A stretch of DNA of 64,000 bases from Negativicutes bacterium (GTDB lineage: Bacteria > Bacillota_C > Negativicutes > Sporomusales_B > JARLHX01), in the NCBI GenBank assembly GCA_031292015.1, contig JARLHY010000072.1:18111-82110 (forward strand), given 5' to 3'. Below the pieces are notes generated by a model. The model was not told the origin of the DNA and made no database searches. It saw only the letters and a program-made list of their open reading frames with translations. Below, in pieces: positions 53,823 to 63,317 of the stretch (its first letter is position 1; each line of letters starts with the position of its first letter). The position numbers and the translations under genes were made by a program.

Positions 53823-54941
53823 ATGCGGATCATAATTTCCGGCGGGGGGACAGGCGGGCACATTTATCCCGCTATTACCATCGCCAAGGCCATCGCCGCC
53901 ATGGTGCAGCCCTGCGAGATATTATTCGTGGGCACCAGGCAGGGGTTGGAGGCCGATATCGTCCCCAAGGAAGGGTTCGACTTCGCCGCCGTGGACGTCC
54001 AGGGCTTTCAGCGCCGTCTGTCCTGGGACACCGTCCGGACGGTGGTTAAAACGATGACCGGACTTGGCCAGTCGGTGGGGATCATCCGCCGTTTCCGGCC
54101 TGATATCGTCATCGGCACCGGCGGATATGTCTGCGGTCCGATACTGCTGACCGCGGCCCTGATGGGCATTCCGGCGATGATTCAGGAGCAGAACGTCATT
54201 CCCGGGGTGACCAACAAAATTCTGGCGCGGTTCGTGAACAAGGTGGCGGTAGGCTACCAGGAAGCAGTGAAGTTTTTTGGCGCCCGGGCGGGTAAAGTGT
54301 TTGTCTCAGGAAATCCGATCCGTCAGGAGGTCATGCTGGCCAGCCGGGCAGAAGGAATAAAGGCTCTCGGCCTGGACGGCGCCAAGCTGACCGTGCTGGT
54401 AGCGGGAGGAAGCCGGGGCGCACGCAGCATCAATCAGGCGATGATCAATGTTCACCGTCATTTCGCCGGACGCGAGGATGTGCAAATCTTGCATGCCACC
54501 GGCCAAAGCGAGTATAATAACATAGCCAGCTTACTTCAAGAAACAGGAATAGATATTGAAAAAAATGGAAATATTGTTGTCAGACCCTATCTTTACAATA
54601 TGCCTCAGGCTTTGGCGGCTGCCGACGTGGCAGTGTTCAGGGCGGGGGCGGTGGGCTTGGCCGAACTGACGGCAAGAGGCATTCCGGCGATCCTGGTGCC
54701 TTATCCTTATGCCGCCGAAAATCATCAGGAATTCAACGCCCGCGTCCTGGCGGATGCGGGGGCGGCCGTGGTTATTACGGATGCCGAACTGACCGGTTCC
54801 AGACTGATCGACGAACTGGAAAAGCTGATCAAAGAAAGACCGGAGCTGGAGCGAATGGCCCAGGCCAGTAGGAGTCTCGGGCGTCCCGACGCAGCGGCGG
54901 TGATCGCCAAGGTGGCGATTGATCTCGCTGGCGGAGTCTAA
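53823..54941 (+). CDS. murG: Lipid II synthase MurG
   Basis: 372 residues. GGGTGGHIYPA at the N-terminus, IGTGGYVCGP (about 98), VLVAGGSRGARSIN (about 190) and FRAGAVGLAELTARGIP (about 270). It transfers GlcNAc to lipid I at the inner membrane face. AGGAGAG stands ahead of the ATG. Confidence 0.96.
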   Translation: MRIIISGGGTGGHIYPAITIAKAIAAMVQPCEILFVGTRQGLEADIVPKEGFDFAAVDVQGFQRRLSWDTVRTVVKTMTGLGQSVGIIRRFRPDIVIGTGGYVCGPILLTAALMGIPAMIQEQNVIPGVTNKILARFVNKVAVGYQEAVKFFGARAGKVFVSGNPIRQEVMLASRAEGIKALGLDGAKLTVLVAGGSRGARSINQAMINVHRHFAGREDVQILHATGQSEYNNIASLLQETGIDIEKNGNIVVRPYLYNMPQALAAADVAVFRAGAVGLAELTARGIPAILVPYPYAAENHQEFNARVLADAGAAVVITDAELTGSRLIDELEKLIKERPELERMAQASRSLGRPDAAAVIAKVAIDLAGGV

Positions 54942-55024
54942 CAGAACATGTAACACCCCTGCTTCAGAGCGCATACAATAACATGCGTTGGAGGTGCGCT
55001 TGCGGCAGGAAGGGGGAGAACTTT

Positions 55025-56401
55025 TTGCCGAAAGATATGAAAAAAGTCCATTTCGTTGGTATTGGCGGAGCTGGTATGAGCGCTATCGCCAAAATTTTGC
55101 TGGAAAAGGGTTACTCTGTAACCGGATCGGATATCTCAAGATCTGAGATTGTCAACCGGCTGGAGCAGCTCGGTGCCACCATTTTCATCGGTCACTACCC
55201 TGACAACATTGACGGCGCCGAGGCGATCGACCAATCCACCGCTCTCGCCGGCGACAATCCTGAGGTAGTCGCCGCCCGCGAAAAGGGACTGCGGGTTTTG
55301 CAGCGCTCGGATCTGGTCGCGTCCCTGATGAAGGAACGTCTGGGAATAGCAGTGGCCGGAGCCCACGGCAAGACCACCACCACTTCTATGATTGCCCTGA
55401 TGATGGAAAGAGCCGGAACCGACCCGACCATCATCATCGGCGGTGAGCTTGATTATCTTAATGGCAACGCCAAGCTGGGACAGGGCGAATACCTGGTGGC
55501 CGAGGCTGATGAAAGCGACGGCTCCTTCCTGAAGCTGGCTCCGCACATCGCTGTGGTCACAAATGTTGAAAACGACCATATGGACTATTACGGCACCATG
55601 GACAACATTCTGCAGGCTTTTACCGAGTTTCTCGGCAAGCTGCAGGCCGAGACCGGGCTGGCGATACTCTGCTTTGATAACGCGCATGTGCGCGCGATCG
55701 CTGCGGGGCTTGACCGGAAGGTCGTTTCCTACGCCGTGGATCATGAAGCCGATTTTACGGCCCGTGATATCTCCGTCCGCGGGACGACTACCGTTTACAG
55801 AGTTTTTCACCAGGATAAATTTCTTGGCAGCATCGAGCTGAATGTCCCGGGCCGGCACAATGTGGCCAATTCTCTGGCCGCTGTTGCGGTAGGGATGAAT
55901 ACCGGCCTGAGCTTCGAGCAGATCGCTGAAGGTCTGGCCCTGTTCCGGGGCGTGAAGCGACGGTTCCAGACCAAAGGGCGGGTCGGCGGTATCTGGGTGG
56001 TCGACGATTACGCTCACCATCCTACCGAGATTTCCACCACACTGCAGGCGGCCCGCGATACCAACCCGAAACGGCTTATCTGCGTGTTTCAGCCTCACCG
56101 TTTTTCCCGCACGAAATTTCTGCGCGAGGAATTCGGCTGCGCCTTTACCCGGGCGGATCTGTTGATTCTTACCGACGTCTACGCGGCAGGCGAAGCGCCG
56201 ATACCGGGGATTGACGGCGAAGTAATCAAAGAAGAGGTAGGCCGCCAGACCAAGCAGACGGTGACTTACATCCCCGATAAGGCCAATATCGCCCGTTATC
56301 TGGCTCAGATCGTCGAACCGGGCGACCTGGTGATCACCATGGGGGCCGGTAATATTTATCAAACCGGCGAAGAATTGGTAGAGAGACTTCTTAATAAGTA
56401 G
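55025..56401 (+). CDS. murC: UDP-N-acetylmuramate-L-alanine ligase
   Basis: 458 residues from the TTG seven bases after GGGGGAG; an ATG at 55037 is the alternative. Motifs: VHFVGIGGAGMSAIAKIL, AGAHGKTTTTSMI (ATP site, about 114), TNVENDHMDYYG and VDDYAHHPTEI (about 338). It adds the first L-alanine. murB, which is often next to murC, is not in this cluster. Confidence 0.96.
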   Translation: MPKDMKKVHFVGIGGAGMSAIAKILLEKGYSVTGSDISRSEIVNRLEQLGATIFIGHYPDNIDGAEAIDQSTALAGDNPEVVAAREKGLRVLQRSDLVASLMKERLGIAVAGAHGKTTTTSMIALMMERAGTDPTIIIGGELDYLNGNAKLGQGEYLVAEADESDGSFLKLAPHIAVVTNVENDHMDYYGTMDNILQAFTEFLGKLQAETGLAILCFDNAHVRAIAAGLDRKVVSYAVDHEADFTARDISVRGTTTVYRVFHQDKFLGSIELNVPGRHNVANSLAAVAVGMNTGLSFEQIAEGLALFRGVKRRFQTKGRVGGIWVVDDYAHHPTEISTTLQAARDTNPKRLICVFQPHRFSRTKFLREEFGCAFTRADLLILTDVYAAGEAPIPGIDGEVIKEEVGRQTKQTVTYIPDKANIARYLAQIVEPGDLVITMGAGNIYQTGEELVERLLNK

Positions 56402-56463
56402 TCCGCGCAAAATTTGTAATGTTTTATTTTTCGGGTGATTGTACTTTTCTGGGAGGGAAGACG

Positions 56464-57717
56464 ATGGAGAAATTTGTCGTCACAGGAGAAGTACAATTGG
56501 AGGGCCGGGTAAGGGTAAACGGCGCAAAAAACGCTACTTTGCCGCTCATGGCTGCGACACTGCTTTGTTCCGGCGTCAGCGTGATCCACGGAGTTCCGAA
56601 TCTGCGCGATATCCGGATGATGCAGGATATCATGACACTCCTCGGAGCCAAGATTCACCGGGAAAACAGCACCCTGGTGATCGACACTTCCAATGTCAGT
56701 AAGGTCGAGATACCCGAACATCTCATGCGGGAGATGAGGGCCTCGGTATTTTTGATGGGGCCGCTGCTGGGGAGATTCCGAAAGGTTCGCCTTTTCTTCC
56801 CTGGCGGGTGTGCGATCGGACCGCGACCGATCAACCTCCACACCAAGGCTCTGGAGCGAATCGGCGCTGCGGTGCGCGACAACTGCGGGTTTATTGAGGC
56901 TGAGGCCGTCGAATTGGCCGGAGGCGAGATTCACTTCGATTTTCCCAGCGTGGGGGCCACCGAGAACGCCATGATGGCAGCGGCGCTGGCCGGAGGCACG
57001 ACTATCATCCGTAACGCCGCCCGGGAGCCGGAAGTGGTTGATCTCCAGAAGCTTTTGAACGGGATGGGGGCCAACATAGCCGGGGCAGGAACCGACACCA
57101 TCCGCATCCATGGCGTGAGCCGGCTGAGGCCTGCGGAACACCATGTGATTCCCGACCGTATCGAAGCCGGCACCTTCATGCTCGCCAGCGCCATCACCCG
57201 CGGTGATGTCGTTGTGGAGAATATCATTCCCGAGCATCTGTCAGCCGTGACTGATAAACTGCAGGAAATCGGGGCAAAGATCTCCTCAGGCAGCAACTAT
57301 GTCAGAGTGAAGGCAGGAGATCTGCGCGGCGTGGATATCAAAACCCTGCCGTATCCGGGATTCGCCACCGACCTGCAGGCGCCGATGCTGGCGATGCTGA
57401 CTGTGGCTAAAGGAACGAGCATTATCACTGAGACGATTTTCGAAAACCGGTTCAAGCATGTGGATGAGTTAACCCGCATGGGCGCCAAAATCAAGGTGGA
57501 GGGCCGGACAGCGATCATCAGGGGCGTACCCAAGCTGACCGGAGCCATTGTAGCCGCTCTCGACCTACGGGCCGGCGCGGCGCTTGTATTGGCAGCTCTC
57601 GCGGCCGAAGGAGTTTCCGAGATCGAGCATGTTTTTCACATCGACCGGGGCTATGAAGGATTGGAACGGAGGCTGCAAAGCCTGGGAGCGAAAATTGAGC
57701 GGTACCGTTCCGATTAG
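56464..57717 (+). CDS. murA: UDP-N-acetylglucosamine 1-carboxyvinyltransferase
   Basis: 417 residues, ATG after GGGAGGGAAG. The first committed step of peptidoglycan synthesis. NGAKNATLPLMAA (about 20), the active-site loop FPGGCAIGPRPINLH with the catalytic Cys (about 117; the residue that fosfomycin alkylates), and EAGTFMLASAIT (about 234) are all present. Ends just before a terminator. Confidence 0.96.
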   Translation: MEKFVVTGEVQLEGRVRVNGAKNATLPLMAATLLCSGVSVIHGVPNLRDIRMMQDIMTLLGAKIHRENSTLVIDTSNVSKVEIPEHLMREMRASVFLMGPLLGRFRKVRLFFPGGCAIGPRPINLHTKALERIGAAVRDNCGFIEAEAVELAGGEIHFDFPSVGATENAMMAAALAGGTTIIRNAAREPEVVDLQKLLNGMGANIAGAGTDTIRIHGVSRLRPAEHHVIPDRIEAGTFMLASAITRGDVVVENIIPEHLSAVTDKLQEIGAKISSGSNYVRVKAGDLRGVDIKTLPYPGFATDLQAPMLAMLTVAKGTSIITETIFENRFKHVDELTRMGAKIKVEGRTAIIRGVPKLTGAIVAALDLRAGAALVLAALAAEGVSEIEHVFHIDRGYEGLERRLQSLGAKIERYRSD

Positions 57718-57751
57718 GAGGCTGTGATGCGTTGTTGCGCACTGCCTGTGG

Positions 57752-57778
57752 CAGCCTGCGAGCTGCCTTATTTTTTTT
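57752..57778 (+). terminator. Terminator between murA and ftsQ
   Basis: GGCAGC-CTGCGA-GCTGCC followed by TTATTTTTTTT. Splits the dcw cluster into two transcription units. A TATAAT at 57803, 37 bp before the ftsQ start, may be the -10 of a separate ftsQ promoter; no good -35 is seen. Confidence 0.8.
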
Positions 57779-57844
57779 GTTTCTTTGGCCGCCGGGTTGG
57801 TGTATAATTACTTGGTAAAGGCGGACCTTGCAGGGGTGGATTGT

Positions 57845-58600
57845 ATGGGAACAGTGGAACGGCTGAAGCAGGACAGACCGGGAAAAAAGCTGCCGGCTTC
57901 CGTGACGGTTGGCGGGCTGCTGATTCTTGCGGCCCTGATAGCAGGATTTTTATTCCTGCGGTCCACTTATTTTACTGTCGGAACGGTGATCATCGAAGGC
58001 AATAAGTATCTGTCGGCCGAGGATGTGTACCGGGCGGCCGGAATACCGGAAAGAATCAACATCTTCCGGCTTGATACCTCAGACATCAAAAGCAGACTGC
58101 TGCGGGACCTGCGGGTAGCGGAAGTGGCTGTGAACCGCCGCTTTCCCGACAGTATTGTCATCAGTCTGAAAGAGCGGCAGCCTTTGGCCTATGTAGCCAC
58201 TGCCTACGGTTTCGTCCAGGTGGACAAGCAGGGCATGATTCTGGCGGCCATGAAAAACATCAAACAGATCAGTGTGCCGATTGTTACCGGCGTCAGGCTG
58301 GGCAACGTCTATGTCGGCGACAAGGCCGAGGAGCCGGCGCTGAAAAATGCGCTTGCCTATCTGGCGGCGCTTGATGAAGAAAGCCTCAACCAGTTGTCGG
58401 AGGTCAACGTCAAGGCCAGCGGCGACTTAACCGTCTATACCGCCCAGTTCATGACCATCCGCTTGGGCAATGGCGAACGACTGGCGGAAAAAGCCAGGAT
58501 GACCCATGATATTCTTATCGAGCTTGGCGACAAAAAAGCGATGGTGGACTATATTGACTTGACGTATACTTCGCCGTATATTAAATTCAGACAGCGCTGA
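57845..58600 (+). CDS. ftsQ: Cell division protein FtsQ/DivIB
   Basis: 251 residues from an ATG five bases after GGGGTGG. Basic N-terminus, one membrane helix (about 21-40), then the POTRA domain (YFTVGTVIIEGNKYLSAEDVYRAAG, quoted in part as VIIEGNKYLS) and the beta domain with FPDSIVISLKERQPLAYV. It bridges FtsL/FtsB and the septal synthase outside the membrane. Confidence 0.92.
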   Translation: MGTVERLKQDRPGKKLPASVTVGGLLILAALIAGFLFLRSTYFTVGTVIIEGNKYLSAEDVYRAAGIPERINIFRLDTSDIKSRLLRDLRVAEVAVNRRFPDSIVISLKERQPLAYVATAYGFVQVDKQGMILAAMKNIKQISVPIVTGVRLGNVYVGDKAEEPALKNALAYLAALDEESLNQLSEVNVKASGDLTVYTAQFMTIRLGNGERLAEKARMTHDILIELGDKKAMVDYIDLTYTSPYIKFRQR

Positions 58601-58616
58601 AAAAGGGGGTATTATT

Positions 58617-59306
58617 TTGGCGCCGATTAAACAAGGACAGGCGGCGATCGCACTAGTCTGCGTCGTTTTGGGAATCATGATTGCAGTACAGTTTCGCACT
58701 ACACAGGATATCAGGGCGTCAATTCCTTTCCAGAGAGTCGAGGATTTATCGCAGCGCCTCAGCCAAACCGAAAAAGAGCGCGACGGTCTTCTTAACGAAA
58801 TCTACGAGTTGCGCAAGTCGGGCGGGGGAGGCTCCAACCGCGAATCGCAGCTGGTGAGGATGGGTGCGGGCGTTATTGCGGTCGAAGGACCGGGAATCAC
58901 GGTGGTTATCGATGACAGCAAGCGACCGACGAAGCCGGGAGAAAATCCGAACTTATACCTTATTCATGATGACGATCTTTTAAAGGTGATCAATGAACTC
59001 TGGGCGGCGGGAGCGGAAGCGATATCCATCAACGAGCAGCGGCTGATCGCCAGCTCGGAAATCCGCTGTGCCGGCCCGACACTTTCCGTCAACAATACCC
59101 GTTATTCCCCCCCTTACGAAATCCGGGCCATCGGCGAGCCGCAGACACTGGAAAATTCGCTGAAAATGAGGGGCGGAGTGATGGAAACCCTGCAGTTCTG
59201 GGGCATACAGGTAGCGGTCAAGAAGGTTGACATGGTAAAAGTTCCGGCTTATAAAGGCACCTTCCGGTTTGAATATGCCAAGCCGGTAGCGGGGGAGGGT
59301 AAATAA
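58617..59306 (+). CDS. DUF881 membrane-anchored protein
   Basis: 229 residues, start TTG after AAAAGGGGG. One N-terminal membrane helix, a coiled coil (VEDLSQRLSQTEKERDGLL), then the DUF881 domain (GPGITVVIDDS, INELWAAGAEAISINEQRL). Proteins of this family stand between ftsQ and ftsA/ftsZ in many Firmicutes and Actinobacteria; their role in division is not defined. It overlaps the sbp gene by one base. Confidence 0.88.
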   Translation: MAPIKQGQAAIALVCVVLGIMIAVQFRTTQDIRASIPFQRVEDLSQRLSQTEKERDGLLNEIYELRKSGGGGSNRESQLVRMGAGVIAVEGPGITVVIDDSKRPTKPGENPNLYLIHDDDLLKVINELWAAGAEAISINEQRLIASSEIRCAGPTLSVNNTRYSPPYEIRAIGEPQTLENSLKMRGGVMETLQFWGIQVAVKKVDMVKVPAYKGTFRFEYAKPVAGEGK

Positions 59307-59635
59307 TGGCATTGCCTGTTGCCGGGCTGATCCTCGGACTTATTATCGGGATCGCCTTCCCTATCAGTGTCCCCTCCGAGTACGCCAAATTTATGTCGGT
59401 GGCGCTGCTCGCCTCGCTTGATTCGGTGTTCGGGGGTCTGCGGGCCGGGATTGAGGAAAAATTTGACAATACGGTTTTTATCACCGGTTTTTTCACCAAT
59501 GCACTGCTTGCCGCAGGTCTTGTTTATATCGGAGACCGTCTGGGAATCGATCTTTATTATGTGGCCCTGCTGGCTTTCGGGCTGCGGGTATTCCAGAATT
59601 TAGCCATAATCCGCCGCTATTTTCTGAAAAAATAA
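59306..59635 (+). CDS. sbp: Small basic protein, DUF1290 (Sbp)
   Basis: 109 residues, three hydrophobic segments. LGLIIGIAFPISVPSEYAKF and LASLDSVFGGLRAGIEEKF are DUF1290 hallmarks. It is found between DUF881 genes and ftsA in many sporeformers; function unknown. Ends before a terminator. Confidence 0.9.
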   Translation: MALPVAGLILGLIIGIAFPISVPSEYAKFMSVALLASLDSVFGGLRAGIEEKFDNTVFITGFFTNALLAAGLVYIGDRLGIDLYYVALLAFGLRVFQNLAIIRRYFLKK

Positions 59636-59644
59636 AAACAGCAG

Positions 59645-59668
59645 GCAGGACCGGGAGGTTCTGCTTTT
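59645..59668 (+). terminator. Terminator after sbp
   Basis: GCAGGACC-GGGA-GGTTCTGC (one G-T pair) followed by TTTTCTTTT. ftsA therefore needs its own promoter; TTGAGA at 59711 with TGATAA 17 bp later is a weak candidate. Confidence 0.75.
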
Positions 59669-59808
59669 CTTTTCCAACCGTTTTCTATAGGTCAAAAGTC
59701 ACATATTCCTTGAGACTTGATATTTTCTTTGTTGATAAAAAAGGGAAAATCCCAAAGATGTTGAAACATAATTGAAAAGAAACACAATATGTTCTAAGAG
59801 GGACAGGT

Positions 59809-60996
59809 ATGGCGAAAAAATATATACTAGGGGTTGATGTAGGGACCGGTTCGATCAAGGCGTTCGCCGGCAAGGTTGACGAGGCCGGGAATATCGCCGT
59901 CCTGGGCAGCGGAACCGCCGCTACCGCTGGGATCGTGAAGGGAGCCTGGATCAACATCCGGGATTTGGCCGCCGCAATAAAGGAAGCGACGGAAGCTGCT
60001 GCCGGGGCAGCCAAGATGCCTGTCGAGAAAATCTATCTCGGCATCGGCGGTCAGGCTGTTTCCGCTGCCAATAGTATTGGCAGTATCAAGTCCTTTGCCA
60101 TTTCCGCCATTACTTCCGAGGATGTGGAGCGGGCTTACCGGGCGGCTGCGACCGCCGGGGTCACCGCCGAAGAGCGAATACTGCACGTTCTGCCGATTAA
60201 TTTCTCGCTTGACGGCGAAAAAATAGCAGGAGAACCGATTGGACTCAGCGGGACCCTGCTCGCGGTCGAGACCCATATTGTAACTGTTTCCGAAACAACG
60301 ATCAGCGAGTTGATCTCAGCCCTTGCCGCAATTGGGATACCTATTGCCGGGATCTTTGCCAACTCGATAGCTTGTGCGACGGCTTTCGCGGCCACCGCCG
60401 AAGATGATGATTTCCTGGTAATGGATATCGGAGCCGGTCTGACCGATCTGGCGCTGTACAGTGAGGGTAAAATCGTAGTGTCAGCCTCGTTGCCGCTGGG
60501 CGGCGACTATATCACAAGCGACATTGCCCAGGGCATCGACGTCACAAAGCCTCACGCCGAGGAAATCAAGCACTATTATGCCAGGCTGAACAAGCGGTTG
60601 CGCGGGCAGGCAGTGATGCTGGACTGCAACGACTACGGCACTACCGATAAGCAGGTAGCTTACGACCATCTTCACAATATTGTCGAAAGCCGGGTCGCGG
60701 AAATTGTAACCATCCTTTACGACTATCTGGAGCCGTCCTTGTCCAGTTACTCAATCAAAAAGATTTTGTTGACAGGCGGCTGCTCGCTGCTTCCCAGTGT
60801 GCCGGAAAGCATCAGCAGGATATTCGAGGTTCCTGTCCGGGTGACGAGCCCGGAACATCTGGCACCCGAGTACGCTCATCCAGCCAATAGCGCCTGCTCA
60901 GGAATTCTGAGCTATGCGGCGAAACTTGCCCCGGTGAAACCGGAGCCGGAAGGCGGATGGCGTTCGCTGATCAGGAAATTAAAAGAATTTATATAG
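59809..60996 (+). CDS. ftsA: Cell division protein FtsA
   Basis: 395 residues, actin-like ATPase that anchors FtsZ to the membrane. GVDVGTGSIKAFAG (phosphate 1), FLVMDIGAGLTDLALY (phosphate 2, about 203) and KILLTGGCSLLP (adenosine motif, about 322). The C-terminal WRSLIRKLKEFI is the amphipathic membrane-targeting helix. ftsZ follows after 25 bp. Confidence 0.96.
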   Translation: MAKKYILGVDVGTGSIKAFAGKVDEAGNIAVLGSGTAATAGIVKGAWINIRDLAAAIKEATEAAAGAAKMPVEKIYLGIGGQAVSAANSIGSIKSFAISAITSEDVERAYRAAATAGVTAEERILHVLPINFSLDGEKIAGEPIGLSGTLLAVETHIVTVSETTISELISALAAIGIPIAGIFANSIACATAFAATAEDDDFLVMDIGAGLTDLALYSEGKIVVSASLPLGGDYITSDIAQGIDVTKPHAEEIKHYYARLNKRLRGQAVMLDCNDYGTTDKQVAYDHLHNIVESRVAEIVTILYDYLEPSLSSYSIKKILLTGGCSLLPSVPESISRIFEVPVRVTSPEHLAPEYAHPANSACSGILSYAAKLAPVKPEPEGGWRSLIRKLKEFI

Positions 60997-61021
60997 CCTA
61001 TGGTAAATTAAGGAGGAGTTT

Positions 61022-62071
61022 GTGTCCATGCTTGAATTTGATATGGATTTAGATCAATTTGCGGCCATAAAGGTTATCGGTGTCGGAGGCGGCGGGAATA
61101 ATGCCGTTAACAGAATGATTGCCGCCGGTCTGCAAGGAGTGGAGTTCATCGCACTGAACACCGACGCGCAGGCTCTACTGCTCAGTCACGCTCCTTACCG
61201 GATTCAGATAGGCGAAAAATTGACAAAAGGTCTCGGTGCCGGCGCCAACCCTGATATTGGGGAGAAGGCGGCCCAGGAAAGCCGGGATGAAATCATAAAA
61301 GCTCTCAAAGGCGCCGATATGGTGTTTATTACCGCCGGCATGGGCGGCGGTACGGGAACTGGCGCCGCTCCGGTGGTAGCCGAGTGTGCCAAGGAAGTCG
61401 GGGCGCTGACGGTCGGGGTTGTTACCAAGCCGTTTGGTTTCGAAGGCCGCCGCCGGCAGAGCCAGGCTGAAATCGGGACCGCCCGGCTGAAGGAGAAAGT
61501 CGATACCCTTATTACCATACCCAATGACCGGCTTATGCAGGTAGTGGATAAAAGAACGCCGATTATCGAGGCCTTCCGCATCGCCGACGACGTATTGCGC
61601 CAGGGGGTCCAGGGCATCTCCGATCTGATTGCTGTACCTGGTCTGATCAACCTTGATTTTGCCGATGTCAAAACCATTATGATGGAGACCGGCGCGGCGC
61701 TGATGGGCATTGGCACCGCCAGCGGCGAAAATCGGGCTGCTTTGGCGGCGGAGTCTGCCATCAAGAGCCCGCTTTTGGAGACTTCCATCGAAGGAGCCAA
61801 AGGGGTGCTGCTGAATATTACCGGTGGTGTGAGCCTTGGCCTGTTCGAAGTCAACGAGGCGGCCGAAATCATTGCCAAAGCCGCTGATCCGGAAGCCAAC
61901 ATTATTTTTGGCGCCGTTATTGACGAAAAGTGCGACGACGAAGTACGGGTAACGGTAATCGCCACAGGCTTTGATCCTAAGACGTTTGCCGGGCGAAGCG
62001 GGGAAAACCCGATTATCGAACCTTTTAAGCGGGGGGACTTGGACATCCCGACCTGGATGCGCCGTTCCTAA
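61022..62071 (+). CDS. ftsZ: Cell division protein FtsZ
   Basis: 349 residues; the GTG lies five bases after AGGAGG, an ATG two codons later is also possible. Tubulin-like GTPase forming the Z ring: [23 protein letters not shown] (tubulin signature, about 107) and the T7 loop region [11 protein letters not shown]. The C-terminal [11 protein letters not shown] is the peptide that binds FtsA and other partners. The linker before it is short. Repeat copy C starts one base after the stop. Confidence 0.97.
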   Translation: MSMLEFDMDLDQFAAIKVIGVGGGGNNAVNRMIAAGLQGVEFIALNTDAQALLLSHAPYRIQIGEKLTKGLGAGANPDIGEKAAQESRDEIIKALKGADMVFITAGMGGGTGTGAAPVVAECAKEVGALTVGVVTKPFGFEGRRRQSQAEIGTARLKEKVDTLITIPNDRLMQVVDKRTPIIEAFRIADDVLRQGVQGISDLIAVPGLINLDFADVKTIMMETGAALMGIGTASGENRAALAAESAIKSPLLETSIEGAKGVLLNITGGVSLGLFEVNEAAEIIAKAADPEANIIFGAVIDEKCDDEVRVTVIATGFDPKTFAGRSGENPIIEPFKRGDLDIPTWMRRS

Positions 62072-62072
62072 C

Positions 62073-62197
62073 AGGCGGCTGTCGATAAAGGCCTATCTGC
62101 GTCGTTGGGCCTGCGTTTGCTTGCTAGCGTACATCCCAGTACGCGTCGCGGCACAAGCCTCGGCCCGTCTAGCATCTGGACCTTTCTCATCAGCCTT
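62073..62197. repeat. Dispersed palindromic repeat, copy C
   Basis: Imperfect inverted repeat of about 125 bp starting at AGGCGGCTGTCGATAAAGG, one base after the ftsZ stop, and ending at CCTTTCTCATCAGCCTT. The centre GCTAGCGTAC-ATCCCA-GTACGCGTCGC is the same as in copies A and D. Confidence 0.8.
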
Positions 62198-62211
62198 AGT
62201 TTAGTGCAGAA

Positions 62212-62248
62212 AAATAAACTCACCGCATAGCGGTGAGTTTATTTTTTT
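62212..62248 (+). terminator. Terminator after ftsZ and repeat C
   Basis: AAATAAACTCACCG-CATAG-CGGTGAGTTTATTT followed by TTT. Separates ftsZ from the spoIIG operon. Confidence 0.93.
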
Positions 62249-62271
62249 GCAACATGGAAAGCGGTCACGGT

Positions 62272-62304
62272 TTTACAATTTTTTGAAATTGGGCTTGTTA
62301 TAAT
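62272..62304 (+). promoter_or_regulatory. Candidate spoIIG promoter with long spacer
   Basis: TTTACA at 62272 and TATAAT at 62299 are 21 bp apart. The B. subtilis spoIIG promoter, switched on by Spo0A, is known for an unusually long 22-bp spacer, so this layout is suggestive. No exact Spo0A box (TTCGACA type) is seen between them; TTTTGAA at 62282 is a partial match. Confidence 0.4.
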
Positions 62305-62390
62305 GGGAATATCCGTTATGCCGCTGCCATAGATTGTTATAAAATACAGATCGTGGAACCACGGGAGACTTGACGCCAGGGCGGGTAGAT

Positions 62391-63317
62391 ATGTATATTT
62401 ACGCAGATGTTTTTCTAGCACTTAATATCATTTTGAATGGTGTCATTCTGGTTCTTACCGCCTGGACCACCGGTATGACTCTCAAGGTCTGGCGGGTTCT
62501 GGCCGCCGCCGGGGTGGGGAGCCTGTACGCCCTCGGGGAACTGACCGGCCTGCCCGGCGCGTTTTATTCGTCGCCAGCCAAGGTTATCGTTTCGATCATC
62601 ATCGTTTTGACCGCTTTCCCGGTAAAATCTTTCCGGTCGCTGACAGTCGCTGTCGCCTGCTTTTATCTTGTATCGCTGCTCCTGGGCGGCGCGGTGATCG
62701 GCTGGCTGTTTTTCCTGCAGCCGGCAGAGCGTATGCTGACCGGCGATTTGCCATGGGCGGGGGTATCCTGGAAACACCTGGCGGCAGGGGGCGCTATTGC
62801 GCTTTTGCTGGGAGTGATTACTTTTCGGCGCTTGGCTGTCAGCATGCTCCGCCGCCAGGTGCTTTTTCGGCTGGCCGTCGGGTATAACGGGCGGCGGGTC
62901 GAAATGGTGGCGAGGCTGGACACCGGAAATGAACTTTATACCGTGCCGGAGCGGAAACCGGTGGTTCTTGTCAGCAGAAAAGCTCTGGCTGCTCTTTTGA
63001 GTGAGGAGGCGAACACCTATTTGCAGACCACTGACCCGGCCAGCTGGCTGGGCGACCTGGATAAGTGCCGGGATAAAGCCTGGTTATCACGTATCCAGGT
63101 CATTCCCTATCGCGGAGTCGGGGCCAGCAGCATCCTGCTGGGCTTCCGGCCGGACAGCCTGGAAGTCAGGACAAAGGCCGGCTGGATCGCAGCCGGAGCG
63201 ACGACAGTCGGAATTTACAGCGCAAGAATAGCGTCCGACGATTCTTACCAAGCATTGCTGCACCCGGCGGTAATGCAATGCATCAATGCTAAAGAGGAGG
63301 CGGGTATATGCGCGTAA
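62391..63317 (+). CDS. spoIIGA: Sporulation sigma-E factor-processing peptidase
   Basis: 308 residues. Five N-terminal membrane segments, then an aspartic-protease-like domain with the catalytic [11 protein letters not shown] (Asp about 180). It cleaves pro-sigma-E in the mother cell after septation. The following sigE gene overlaps its end. It proves that the organism has the sporulation programme, at least in genes. Confidence 0.94.
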   Translation: MYIYADVFLALNIILNGVILVLTAWTTGMTLKVWRVLAAAGVGSLYALGELTGLPGAFYSSPAKVIVSIIIVLTAFPVKSFRSLTVAVACFYLVSLLLGGAVIGWLFFLQPAERMLTGDLPWAGVSWKHLAAGGAIALLLGVITFRRLAVSMLRRQVLFRLAVGYNGRRVEMVARLDTGNELYTVPERKPVVLVSRKALAALLSEEANTYLQTTDPASWLGDLDKCRDKAWLSRIQVIPYRGVGASSILLGFRPDSLEVRTKAGWIAAGATTVGIYSARIASDDSYQALLHPAVMQCINAKEEAGICA

